This document shows positions 1 to 8,424 of a DNA stretch of 64,000 bases, one piece after another. The notes under the pieces are model-generated. The model made no database searches. It saw only the letters and a list, made by a program, of their open reading frames with translations, and was not told the origin of the DNA. The stretch comes from Hyphomicrobiales bacterium (lineage in GTDB: Bacteria > Pseudomonadota > Alphaproteobacteria > Rhizobiales > Rhizobiaceae). A program made the translations under genes and the position numbers. Where the stretch lies: contig UBYA01000003.1 in assembly GCA_900469615.1 (NCBI GenBank), positions 1 to 64,000 of the forward strand, written 5' to 3'. The number at the start of each line of letters is the position of its first letter. Position 1 is the first letter of the stretch.

Positions 1-54
1 GGGGAGAAGGAACTTGCAGCGCTGATCCGCCCATATGCGATTGCACTGCCGTAG
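1..54 (+). CDS. C-terminal end of an unidentified gene (partial)
   Basis: The window opens in an open frame (frame 1) that ends with the residues LAALIRPYAIALP and a TAG stop at 52-54. Only 17 codons are inside the window, too few to assign a family. The stop lies 36 bp before the end of the convergent histidine kinase gene, which fits a true gene end, but chance cannot be excluded. Confidence 0.3.
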   Translation, partial: GEKELAALIRPYAIALP

Positions 55-90
55 GCGGGGAGAGGGGACTATCCCGCAATTACCGCACTC

Positions 91-1506
91 TCACACCGCC
101 GGCAGCCGCACGTTGACCAGCAGGCCGCCGCCGGCCGCTTCGCCGAGCATGACCGAGCCGCCGGCGCCGTCGACGACTTCTCGGACGATGGCAAGGCCCA
201 GGCCGCTGCCTTCCGGCTCGGTGCCCATGATGCGATAGAAGCGCTCGAATACCTGCGCCCGCTCGGCCTCCGGAATGCCGGGCCCGTTGTCCTCGACCCA
301 GAGCAGGGCCGTATCGCCTTCGCGGCCGACGCCGACCGTCACGCGGCCGCCCGCCTGCGTGTAGCGCAGGGCATTGTCCACGAGATTGACCAGCATCTCA
401 CGCAGCATGGTGCCGTCGCCCTCGATATGCACCGGTATGTCGTCGGCCTCCAGCCCGAGATCGATATGGCGGCGCAAGGCCTCCTCGGCCAGCGTTTCCA
501 GCACCCGCCGCGCCGTCTCGGCAAGGTCGATCGTGTCGTTTCGCGGCCGCCGGCTGCCCGGCTCCGCGCGCGAGAGCGTCAGGAGCTGGCTGGCAAGCCG
601 GGTCACTTGCCGCGTGCTGGAGCGCAATGCCGTCAGTGCTTCGTCCCGCCGATTATGGTCGCTCTCGCGCGCGGCAACGCTCGCCTGCGTCGAAATGAGG
701 GCCAGCGGCGTGCGCAGCTGATGGGCGGCGTTCGAAACGAAGCGGCGTTGCGCCGCCATCTGGTTCTGCACCCGCTCCATATGATCGTTGAGGGCGTGGA
801 CGAGCGGCCGAAGTTCGTTCTGCACCATATGGGGATCCAGCGGATCCAGGCGCTGGCGGCCGCGCTCGCGCACGGCGTCGCGCAGGCGCAGCACGGGAGC
901 GAGGCCGCGCTGCAGGCCGATGATGGTCACAAGGCCGGCAAGGAGGACGAGCGCGAGCTGTTTGGTGAAATCCGACAGCCACAGCCTGCGGCGCATGGCA
1001 TCCTGGCTGTTGCGCGTGACGGCGACGGCGACGGAAATCGTGCTGTCCTGATCGAGGCCGACCACGGGATGGCTCAGCATGAGCACGCGGACGCTGTCGG
1101 TTCGAAACGTCCTGTCTTCGCCAAGCAGGTCCCGCTTCGGCCGCGGCAGATCCGGGAAGCCGGCGACGAGATTTCCCCATGCGGTCACGACCTGGTAGAA
1201 GACGCGGTCGCCATAGCCGGTGTCGAACATTTCCAGCGCGGCAGGCGGAACATCGATCTGTATCGTGCCGCTGGCATCGACATGCACGGCTTCCGCGATG
1301 ACGCGCGCCGAGGCGAGCAAGGTGCGATCGGTGACGAGATTGGCCGTTGCGTCGGCCGAACGGAAGCTGAGATAGAGGTTGATGCAGATCGCCCCGATCA
1401 GCGTCAGCACCACCCAGGCGAACAATTGCGCCCGAAGGCTTGTCGTCAGCGCCCTCAGGGCACGGCCGAGAATTCCTTTGGTCGGGACGGCCGCATCATT
1501 GCGCAT
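91..1506 (-). CDS. TctE-like sensor histidine kinase
   Basis: Membrane histidine kinase of about 471 residues, partner of the response regulator just upstream. A short N-terminal cytoplasmic tail leads to a membrane segment at about residues 27-48, a periplasmic region of about 130 residues (2CSK_N type, as in TctE/QseC), a second membrane segment at about 182-200, and the dimerisation box AAHQLRTP with phospho-acceptor His262. The ATPase domain follows with an N box (LVDNALRYT), DNGPGIP and GSGLGLAIV. The start at 1506 was chosen because it overlaps the response regulator stop by 11 bases (ATGCGCAATGA); upstream in-frame starts lie inside the regulator gene. The ligand is unknown; TctE relatives often sense tri- or dicarboxylates, but nothing here proves that. 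Confidence 0.9.
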   Translation of the reverse strand: MRNDAAVPTKGILGRALRALTTSLRAQLFAWVVLTLIGAICINLYLSFRSADATANLVTDRTLLASARVIAEAVHVDASGTIQIDVPPAALEMFDTGYGDRVFYQVVTAWGNLVAGFPDLPRPKRDLLGEDRTFRTDSVRVLMLSHPVVGLDQDSTISVAVAVTRNSQDAMRRRLWLSDFTKQLALVLLAGLVTIIGLQRGLAPVLRLRDAVRERGRQRLDPLDPHMVQNELRPLVHALNDHMERVQNQMAAQRRFVSNAAHQLRTPLALISTQASVAARESDHNRRDEALTALRSSTRQVTRLASQLLTLSRAEPGSRRPRNDTIDLAETARRVLETLAEEALRRHIDLGLEADDIPVHIEGDGTMLREMLVNLVDNALRYTQAGGRVTVGVGREGDTALLWVEDNGPGIPEAERAQVFERFYRIMGTEPEGSGLGLAIVREVVDGAGGSVMLGEAAGGGLLVNVRLPAV

Positions 1507-2164
1507 GGCGAAGCAGGTAGCCCAGGCCGCGCAGCGTCGCGATCTGCACGGTGCTGCCTTCGAGCTTCTTGCGCACGCGATGCACATAGATCTCGATGGC
1601 GCTGGTGTCGGCGAGATCGTCGAAGCCGAAGACGCTTTCCGACAGCGTGGTCTTGGTCACGGTCGTTCCGGCCTTCATGACGAGATGTTCGAGCACCGCA
1701 TGTTCGCGCGGCGTCAGGGCCAGCGCCTCGCCGGCGAGATAGAATTGCCGCGTGCCGCCGTCGAACAGCAGGTCGCCGACGGCGATCTCGGGGGCGGCAT
1801 GATCGTGGCCGCGGCGCACGGCGGCGCGTATGCGGGCCTCCAGCTCGGCAATTTCGAAGGGTTTGGCGAGATAATCGTCCGCGCCGCTGTCGAGGCCGGC
1901 GACCCGGCCGTCAAGGCTGGCATTGGCCGTCAGGATGATGACGGGCACCTTGTTGCCGCTCTGGCGCAGCCGTTTCAGCAGCGTCAGCCCGTCCATCCTC
2001 GGCAGCGACAGATCGAGGATGACGACGGCATAGGCCGCGACCTTCAGCATGTGCTCGGCATCTTCGCCGTCATAGGCGATGTCGACGGCATATTGCGCCT
2101 GACGCAGCGCCTTGCCGAGCCAGGACGCCAATTCGCGGTTGTCTTCGACGATCAGCAGCCTCAT
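1496..2164 (-). CDS. OmpR/TctD-like response regulator
   Basis: Two-domain transcription regulator of about 222 residues. The N-terminal receiver domain starts MRLLIVEDN and has the phospho-acceptor Asp51 in the ILDLSLPRMDG segment and the conserved Lys in LAKPF. The C-terminal winged helix contains the LTPREHAVLEHL and IYVHRVRKKL segments typical of OmpR-family DNA-binding domains. It is the first gene of a two-gene operon and overlaps the kinase by 11 bases. An in-frame start six codons upstream (2182) is possible, but the standard family start is MRLL. Targets are not visible in the window. Confidence 0.92.
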   Translation of the reverse strand: MRLLIVEDNRELASWLGKALRQAQYAVDIAYDGEDAEHMLKVAAYAVVILDLSLPRMDGLTLLKRLRQSGNKVPVIILTANASLDGRVAGLDSGADDYLAKPFEIAELEARIRAAVRRGHDHAAPEIAVGDLLFDGGTRQFYLAGEALALTPREHAVLEHLVMKAGTTVTKTTLSESVFGFDDLADTSAIEIYVHRVRKKLEGSTVQIATLRGLGYLLRHAQ

Positions 2165-2219
2165 GGTTCGACTATACAGCAAGGATCGGATGTGGCGAAT
2201 ATTTCCGGCGACTTTCCGC

Positions 2220-4013
2220 TTACGGCGTCACCGGCTTGCCGAGCCTCAACCCCATCTCCCTGACCTCTCGCAGATACACCTTGCGCGCATAGGGCGGACT
2301 GAGATTATGGTCCGCTTCGGGGATGATGGTGAGGCGTATGTCCGGGAAGTGCTTCAGTCCCGCGCCGTTCTCGCCGAACTGGTCATGCAGGTGATCGAGG
2401 CCGATGTCGTGGGCGCTGTAGATCAGCGACATGTCGACGCCGCGCCTGGCGAGCGCGCGGAAGCCGCTGAGCACCGGCCCCTGCGCGGCGGCGAAGAAAG
2501 GAAATGCGCCCAGCAGCCGGCGGCTTGTTCGCATCCCGCGCCGGGCCAGTCCCGTCGCCATGTTGAGCATGGCGTTTTTCGCGTCGATCTGGCCGCCGAG
2601 CAGCCGCTTCAGCGTTTCCCTCTGCAGGAGTTTCCGGCCATAGGTTTCCAGCGACCGGGGCGCGAAGCGCAGCGCCTCGTCGACCGATTTGCTCTCATCC
2701 CAATGGAAGCTGTAGGGGTTGACGGTGACGAGCCCATCGCAGCGCGCATCGCGCACCGCCGCCTGGAAGGCGAGGTAGCCGCCGCTGCAGCGTCCCACGA
2801 GATAGGCTGGCAGCAGGCGTTTCGCCTCCAGAAAGTCCAGTGCCTCGGCGACATCCCGATACTGCTCGCGGGAATAGAGCACCTGTTCGGGTGCCCCCGA
2901 AAGCGGCGGGCTGTCCCCGACATTGGCCGTGTCGAAACGCAGCGAGGCGATGCCGTCGCGGGCGAGCGCGCGCGCCATGGTGACGGACATCCGGCCCCAG
3001 CCGGCGTGCCTGTCATAGGCCGTCGTCAGGAGCAGTGCGGTCGCGCCTGTGCGGGCGCCCTGCGGTTCGCAGAGAATGCCGAACATGCGCTCGCCCTTGC
3101 CGAAGCGGACCGGCGTCTCGCGAAAGCCTTCGCCGGCGAGAGGTTCGGCGGCGGGCGGGATGAGGCCCGCCGATCCGATTGCAGCGGGTCGGGTAGCGAC
3201 CGACCGGGTCCACTCGACTATTTTCCGGCTGGCTGCCATCGGCATGGTGGCGACGGTGGGGTTCGACACGAGATCGTCGTACCCTTCGTAGACGGCCTGC
3301 TCGACATGGGAGGCAAGGGTTTCGACATGATGCGCGAAGTCGATGTCTCCCGGGCGTGCGGGCCGCGTCAGCACGAGGCAGTTCGGCGTGCCGAGCCGGT
3401 CGAGCGTCATGAGGTTCAGTTTCCTCACCACATCGGCGATGCCGTCCGGCATGCGCAAGCTGGCGACCGTGACGCCCTCCGTCTGGCGCTGTGCTTCCGA
3501 GAGACCCATGCTTTCGTCGATCATCCTGGACCAGACGGTCAGTTCGCGCAGATAGGCGCGGCCCGATATGACGGGCGCGAGGAAGGCGATGCCGTCAACG
3601 CCGGAAAGGCGTTCGCCGAGCGTGGCGGCGATGGTTCCTCCAAGACCCTGGCTGACGAGGATCAGCCGTTCGCAGCCGGAAAGCGCCTTCAGCTCCGCAG
3701 CGGCGGCAAGCGCGGCTTCCCCCCACGCCGCCAGACCTTCGTCGGCGACATCGAGCGCATCGCCGGTGCCGGGATAGTCGAAACGCAAGCTGGCTATGCC
3801 GGTATCGGCAAGATCTTCCGCCAGAATGCGCCAGAACTTGCGGACACACATCTCCTCGAAGCCCCAGGGGCTGAGAAACAGGACGGCAGCGCCGCGCGAA
3901 GGCGCAACGGCCGGCATGAACAGGCCGACGGTGTCTGCGAAAGTCACCGGTAGCGCTGCCGATCTCACCTGCTTGCCTGTGTTCTGTTGTTCGGCGGCTC
4001 CCCAACCAGCCAT
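2220..4013 (-). CDS. Tandem alpha/beta hydrolase in polysaccharide locus
   Basis: Protein of about 597 residues made of two alpha/beta hydrolase domains in a row. Each half has a strand-then-elbow pattern: LVSQGLGG in the first (Ser nucleophile) and VGRCSGGY in the second, where Cys occupies the nucleophile position. No signal peptide is seen, so it is probably cytoplasmic. The start at 4013 has a GAGGAG ribosome binding site five bases upstream and lies 10 bp after the flippase gene, so the two are co-transcribed. Hydrolases of this sort accompany exopolysaccharide loci (for example exosortase-associated ones), but the substrate here is unknown. Single-domain paralogs are usually about 280-300 residues, so this looks like a duplication and fusion. 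Confidence 0.8.
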   Translation of the reverse strand: MAGWGAAEQQNTGKQVRSAALPVTFADTVGLFMPAVAPSRGAAVLFLSPWGFEEMCVRKFWRILAEDLADTGIASLRFDYPGTGDALDVADEGLAAWGEAALAAAAELKALSGCERLILVSQGLGGTIAATLGERLSGVDGIAFLAPVISGRAYLRELTVWSRMIDESMGLSEAQRQTEGVTVASLRMPDGIADVVRKLNLMTLDRLGTPNCLVLTRPARPGDIDFAHHVETLASHVEQAVYEGYDDLVSNPTVATMPMAASRKIVEWTRSVATRPAAIGSAGLIPPAAEPLAGEGFRETPVRFGKGERMFGILCEPQGARTGATALLLTTAYDRHAGWGRMSVTMARALARDGIASLRFDTANVGDSPPLSGAPEQVLYSREQYRDVAEALDFLEAKRLLPAYLVGRCSGGYLAFQAAVRDARCDGLVTVNPYSFHWDESKSVDEALRFAPRSLETYGRKLLQRETLKRLLGGQIDAKNAMLNMATGLARRGMRTSRRLLGAFPFFAAAQGPVLSGFRALARRGVDMSLIYSAHDIGLDHLHDQFGENGAGLKHFPDIRLTIIPEADHNLSPPYARKVYLREVREMGLRLGKPVTP

Positions 4014-4023
4014 GATCGTCTCC

Positions 4024-5538
4024 TCACATTCGGCGTGGCGCCAGTAGAGCCAGAGCCTGAGTGGCAATTGGATGAGCCCGGGCAGGCAGTCGCGTTGCGA
4101 CCTTCTGCAAGATGTCGATATCTTCGGGCGGAACGGCTTTCAGCAACCTGAGCGCGACGCCATAGACCACGGCGCCGGCGATGACGGCGCTCACAAGGCC
4201 GACCACACCGGTCAGCGCCTGCGTGAAACCGTAGGCTGCGGCCGCGCACAGAATGGCGGCAACCGTGACTTTTGCAAGGTTGACCAGCATGTCCCGCGTC
4301 GATCCCTCGAATTCCATGCGGCGTACCATCAGCAGGCACAGGGAGCTATAGGCCACAAAGCGGACCAGCGCGGCGCCTTCGCCGCCGTAGAAGGGCACCG
4401 CGATCAGGCAGCCGCCGACCATGATGGCGCTGGCGATGCCGCCGATGACGGTGCGTTCGCGCATGCGGTCGAGCGAATAGAGATATTGCGTGCATATCAG
4501 CATGCAGACGTAAGGCACGGCGGTCAGGGACAGCAGCGCGACCATGTTTCCACTCGGGGCGAAGGGCGGGCCGAAGACCGTCACCACGAGCTCGGGTGCG
4601 ATGGCGGCAAGCCCGAAGCTCATCGGCAGGGTAATATAGGCTATGCTGCGCGCCACGCCGGCAAAGACATGGACCGGAAGCTTGTTCGATGCCCGCGCCT
4701 GCATCTGCTCGGAATAATAGGGCAGCAGGCTGCCGCTCAATTGCACCGGCAGCTGCAGCGCCAGATTGGCCAGCGACAGGCCGACGGCATAGAAGCCGAC
4801 CGCTTCGATCCCCCAGTAATGCTGCAGGAACACAAGCTCGATGCGATTGAGGAAGATCGAGCTGTTGATTAATTCGATCGAGAGAATGAGCGACGAGCTG
4901 ATGAGAGCGGAGAGGCCGACGCCGCAGCTATTCCTGCGCGCAATCGCGATTCTGAGCGTCGCGATGAACATGGGCAGCTGGCCGACCGCATAGCCGGCCA
5001 GTGCGCCGCTGACGCCGAAGAAGATGGCTCCCAGCAGAACGGTGGCGAGCTGTAGCGCCGAACTCGTCACGGTAATGCGCAGGAAGGCGCCGAGCTGCTG
5101 CTCGCCGATCAGATAGTTCTTGCTATAGGCGCCAAGCGACTGAAGGACGAAGAATACGCCGGTAATGACGATGACGGAGGATGCATCGCCGGCCCAGTGC
5201 AAGCGCTCCGTATCCCAATAATAAGCCGCATAGCCGGCGAGCAGGATCAGGGTCGCGAGGATCGTCGGCTGCAGGAGATAGGCGGCGAAGCCTCGCCGTT
5301 CCTCCGTGGAATAGCCCTGCCCCTTCAATTGCGGCAGGACGCGCAGCAACGTGACGCCGGCGCCAAGTTCGGCGATGAGCGCGCCCGTCGCCGTCAGCCA
5401 CAGGGAGAAAGCGATGATGCCGTTCGCCTCCGGGCCGAGCAGGCGCGCTGCGATGATCGAACAGACAAAGCCGGTCGCGAGCAGGGTCAATCCCGCTGCC
5501 GCGTTCAAAGCCGAATTTGCCATTATGCTCTTCGTCAT
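4024..5538 (-). CDS. Wzx-type polysaccharide flippase (MATE/MVF-like)
   Basis: Integral membrane protein of 504 residues with about 12-14 hydrophobic helices, starting MTKSIMANS and with the N-terminal LLGPEANGIIAFSLW segment typical of the polysaccharide biosynthesis (Wzx/RfbX) family. Such proteins flip lipid-linked repeat units across the inner membrane. It is the first gene of a two-gene minus-strand unit with the tandem hydrolase. A glycosyltransferase gene diverges from it across a 188-bp, relatively AT-rich spacer (5539-5726). An alternative start is Met6 at 5523. No Wzy polymerase or chain-length regulator is in the window, so the rest of the pathway must lie elsewhere. Confidence 0.85.
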   Translation of the reverse strand: MTKSIMANSALNAAAGLTLLATGFVCSIIAARLLGPEANGIIAFSLWLTATGALIAELGAGVTLLRVLPQLKGQGYSTEERRGFAAYLLQPTILATLILLAGYAAYYWDTERLHWAGDASSVIVITGVFFVLQSLGAYSKNYLIGEQQLGAFLRITVTSSALQLATVLLGAIFFGVSGALAGYAVGQLPMFIATLRIAIARRNSCGVGLSALISSSLILSIELINSSIFLNRIELVFLQHYWGIEAVGFYAVGLSLANLALQLPVQLSGSLLPYYSEQMQARASNKLPVHVFAGVARSIAYITLPMSFGLAAIAPELVVTVFGPPFAPSGNMVALLSLTAVPYVCMLICTQYLYSLDRMRERTVIGGIASAIMVGGCLIAVPFYGGEGAALVRFVAYSSLCLLMVRRMEFEGSTRDMLVNLAKVTVAAILCAAAAYGFTQALTGVVGLVSAVIAGAVVYGVALRLLKAVPPEDIDILQKVATRLPARAHPIATQALALLAPRRM

Positions 5539-5726
5539 GAAGACAGACTGCTCCTCAAATCGCCGGAACTTACCGCATGTATCCGGTTTTTCGCGGGAAT
5601 AGCGTCAGCTCTATTTCATATGCCTTAATATTTAGGGCTTAATGCTGCTCTAAGTTCATTTTTTACTTCGGCTAATATTCTTCCTTCTGATATTGGCCGC
5701 CTTCGGGGCTTGTGCGGAGGGTTTCA
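5539..5726. promoter_or_regulatory. Divergent intergenic region between flippase and GT2
   Basis: This 188-bp spacer is richer in A and T than the flanking genes (for example 5610-5700) and separates two divergent polysaccharide genes, so it should hold both promoters. No clear operator palindrome was found. A GGAGG ribosome binding site at 5716-5720 serves the plus-strand gene. Confidence 0.4.
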
Positions 5727-6581
5727 TTGTTCAGCCTCATCGTCTGCACGATCGATCGTTTCGATCAGCTGGAGCGGCTTTTCCGTTCGTTGGCCGGGCA
5801 ACGCCTCAGGGAGTTCGAGGTGATCGTCGTCGACCAGAATGCGGACGACCGGCTGCAGGCGCTGATCGACGGCTTTTCCCCTTCCTTCCGCATTCGCCAT
5901 ATCCGTTCGCCGAAGGGACTTTCCCGGGCGCGCAACAACGGCATGGCGGTCGCGGAAGGCGACTATGTCTGCTTTCCCGATGACGACTGCTGGTACGAAG
6001 CCGATACGCTCTCGACGGCCGCGACGCTGTTTGCCGCCCATCCCGAGCTTTCGATCGTCACGGGGCGCACGCTCGATGCCGAGGGGCTTCCCTCCGTCAG
6101 CCCGACGGGCGAGACGCGGCTTGCGCTAACGCGCTGGAACTATCTGAGATGCGGCAACTCCAATGGCATCTTCGTGCGCCGCGCGGCACTGGCCGACATC
6201 GGCGGTTTCGACGAGAATCTCGGCGTCGGCTCGGATTCGCCCTTTCAAAGCGGCGAGGAGGCGGATTTTCTGCTGCGCGCGCTTGCCGCCGGCAGGGAAG
6301 CGGTGTTCTTTCCGGAACTCGTCGTCCATCACGATCAAGTCACCAGCGAATACGGGCCGCGGCAGGTGGAGCGCGCCCGCAAATACGGGCGCGGTTTCGG
6401 TGCCCTGATGCGCAAGCAGGCCTTTCCCTTTTATTATGTCGGCTATCGTTTGTTCCGGCCGGTCGCCGGATGGCTGGCGGCGCTGGCGCGTTTCAACCTT
6501 GATGCGGCGCGCTACAAGCGCGCCTGGCTTGCGGGCATTCTGGAAGGTTACGCCGCCTGGCCGCGCTGGCGCAGGAGCTGA
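5727..6581 (+). CDS. Family 2 glycosyltransferase
   Basis: Cytoplasmic glycosyltransferase of about 284 residues with a GT-A fold. The N terminus MFSLIVCTIDRFDQL is the first strand of the nucleotide-sugar binding fold, and the metal-binding acidic motif is FPDDDCW. The GGFDENLG and EADFLLRA segments match the acceptor side of GT2 enzymes. I chose a TTG start at 5727 because GGAGG lies six bases upstream; a GTG at 5712 in the same frame has no good binding site. It should transfer a sugar during repeat-unit assembly with the neighbouring flippase. Its last 34 bases overlap the end of the convergent GT4 gene. Confidence 0.85.
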   Translation: MFSLIVCTIDRFDQLERLFRSLAGQRLREFEVIVVDQNADDRLQALIDGFSPSFRIRHIRSPKGLSRARNNGMAVAEGDYVCFPDDDCWYEADTLSTAATLFAAHPELSIVTGRTLDAEGLPSVSPTGETRLALTRWNYLRCGNSNGIFVRRAALADIGGFDENLGVGSDSPFQSGEEADFLLRALAAGREAVFFPELVVHHDQVTSEYGPRQVERARKYGRGFGALMRKQAFPFYYVGYRLFRPVAGWLAALARFNLDAARYKRAWLAGILEGYAAWPRWRRS

Positions 6582-7750
6582 GGCGACGCGCCTTTCGGCG
6601 TCAGGGTCTCGGCATAGACATCCATGTAACGCTGAGCGACCTCGTCCCAGGCGTAAGCGCGGGCATCGTTCAGCAGTTCCTGCCGCAAGGTCAGGTCGTC
6701 GGCCTGCAGGCGCTCGAATGCAGCGGTGAGGGTGTCCGCGGTCGCCTCCGCATCGGAGAAATCCGAGAGCATGAGGGCCGGATGGGTTTCGGCCATCGCC
6801 TTGTAGGCTTCGTTGGCGTTCAGCACCGGCAGCAGGCCGGCGCTCATGGCTTCGATCGCCACCAGGCCGAAGCCTTCATATTCGGAGGCGGAGGCGAAGA
6901 GCGAGGCGCGGGCGATGATGTTGCGGATCGAACAATCGTCGATCGAGATATGCAGCGCCACATTCCGCTCCAGACCGCGAGCCGCGATTTCCTGTTCCAG
7001 CATCGGCCGACCGAGGTCCGATTCTGCGCCGATGATATCGAGATGCCAGCCGTCATGCCGGGCCGCCAGCGCCTTCATGACGTCGAGCAGGTGGTCGAGC
7101 CGCTTGTTGACCGAGAAGCGGCCGATGGTGACGATGCGGCGGCGTGCTTCCAAGGCGGCGCAATTGGAAAACTTGCCGACATCGGCGCCGTTTTCGATCA
7201 GGCGGACGCGGCTTTTGGCGATGCGGGAAAAGAGCCGCGCGTCGGACTGGCTGCAGCAAATCAGGGAATGGTAGCCGAGCGCCGAAAGCCTCGTAGCGAT
7301 ATTGAACCAGAGTTTCTTGATGGCGGCGTATTTTTGCGTGTGGAAGAAGCCGCCATGCGTGGTGGCGACCATGGGCCGCCCATGCATGAGCTTGCCCCAG
7401 GCCAGCGCGTCGAAGAAGAAATCGACGGCGTGAACGTGAACGAGGTCGGCATCTGCCAGGTGGCGAAAAACCTTTGGAGCCAACGGATAGCGGCTGGAAC
7501 CGGACCACGGGATGCGGACGATCTCTATGCCGTCGATGGTTTCGTGTTCCGCGAGCTCCCGGCCGGGATCGGAAAACAGGCTGTTGCAGGTGACGACGCG
7601 CACGCGATAGCCGCGGGCGACCAGCTGGCGGCAGAGATTGGCGACGACGTCTTCCAGGCCGCCCTTGTTCGGCAGAAACTGACGCACGACATGAACGATC
7701 AGCGGCCCGGCCTGCTTGTTTGCCTGATTATCCGCAACCGCCGATGTCAT
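6548..7750 (-). CDS. Family 4 (GT1-fold) glycosyltransferase
   Basis: Glycosyltransferase of 400 residues with a GT-B fold. The N-terminal half holds FLPNKGGLEDVVANL (acceptor domain, GG motif) and the C-terminal half has the nucleotide-sugar site SEYEGFGLVAIEAMSAG, with the E-x7-E pattern of retaining GT4 enzymes. No membrane segment is seen. It probably adds a sugar to a lipid-linked oligosaccharide for export by the flippase at 4024-5538. It is monocistronic and convergent with the GT2 gene, with a 34-bp antisense overlap of the coding ends. Confidence 0.88.
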   Translation of the reverse strand: MTSAVADNQANKQAGPLIVHVVRQFLPNKGGLEDVVANLCRQLVARGYRVRVVTCNSLFSDPGRELAEHETIDGIEIVRIPWSGSSRYPLAPKVFRHLADADLVHVHAVDFFFDALAWGKLMHGRPMVATTHGGFFHTQKYAAIKKLWFNIATRLSALGYHSLICCSQSDARLFSRIAKSRVRLIENGADVGKFSNCAALEARRRIVTIGRFSVNKRLDHLLDVMKALAARHDGWHLDIIGAESDLGRPMLEQEIAARGLERNVALHISIDDCSIRNIIARASLFASASEYEGFGLVAIEAMSAGLLPVLNANEAYKAMAETHPALMLSDFSDAEATADTLTAAFERLQADDLTLRQELLNDARAYAWDEVAQRYMDVYAETLTPKGASPQLLRQRGQAA

Positions 7751-7979
7751 CGATCCACCCTCGACCCCTATGCCGCGCCTGGCGCCGACAATCCGGCGCT
7801 GCAGCGCGCCGCCCTTTGATCAGTCGGCAAAGCAGATCACCGGGGCGGTTAAAAAGGGCTTAATCTTGCGCGGGAAGCCGGGCGGTTTCGGGCAAGAGGG
7901 TTAATGTGGGGGCGTTGAGCAACTGCCCCCGCCCCAGCATGGATTTAATTGTGATATTCAGACCCGAAGTCCCGCCCTA

Positions 7980-8216
7980 TCAAAACGCTCGGAAGGTCAG
8001 CGTGGTCAGCGAGCGGATGATGCCGGGGATGTTGGCGATATGGTCGTTGATGAACTTGCCGATATCCTGCTCTTCGGCGATGTAGACCTTCATCAGCAGG
8101 TCGTATTCGCCGCTGGTGGAATACAACTCCGAAACCAGCTCCGTCTGGTAGATTGCGTCGGCGACTTCGTAGGTCTTGCCGGGAGAGCACTGGAGCTGAA
8201 CGAAAATAGGCTTCAT
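7980..8216 (-). CDS. Stand-alone Lrp/AsnC ligand-binding (RAM) domain protein
   Basis: Small protein of 78 residues, MKPIFVQLQCSPGKTYEVAD at the N terminus, that corresponds to the C-terminal effector (RAM) domain of Lrp/AsnC regulators without the DNA-binding helix-turn-helix. The typical GEYDLLMKVYI and LTTLTF strands are present. Proteins of this class form decamers and bind amino acids; some modulate full-length Lrp partners. It diverges from the pipecolate oxidase gene, so a role in sensing lysine or its breakdown products is a reasonable inference. The start at 8216 gives the family length; longer frames upstream lack conserved sequence. Confidence 0.85.
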   Translation of the reverse strand: MKPIFVQLQCSPGKTYEVADAIYQTELVSELYSTSGEYDLLMKVYIAEEQDIGKFINDHIANIPGIIRSLTTLTFRAF

Positions 8217-8424
8217 GAGGGTATCCTGCTTGTGTCCGCAGCCGCGGTGACGGCATGCTTTTATCTGCGGCCATGATGGCGGCCGGCCCTGTCCTCTATA
8301 ATGGTCGAAAGCGCCGTCGCCATGCAAGTTTTTCTCTGTCCACGGGATGTCGCTCTTGCCGCTTCCGCAATTTTGGGCGTAGCGCTAGATTGACGCCAAC
8401 ATTTCTGTCGAACGGACCTATTTC

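Noticed and set aside
2112..3953. 613-codon plus-strand frame opposite the double hydrolase
   Set aside because: Antisense shadow; the minus-strand gene has clear hydrolase motifs and a good ribosome binding site.
7907..7930. Terminator for the Lrp-like gene at a GGGGGC...GCCCCC hairpin
   Set aside because: A GC-rich hairpin with a bulge exists, but no T-run follows on the minus strand, so the call is not supported.
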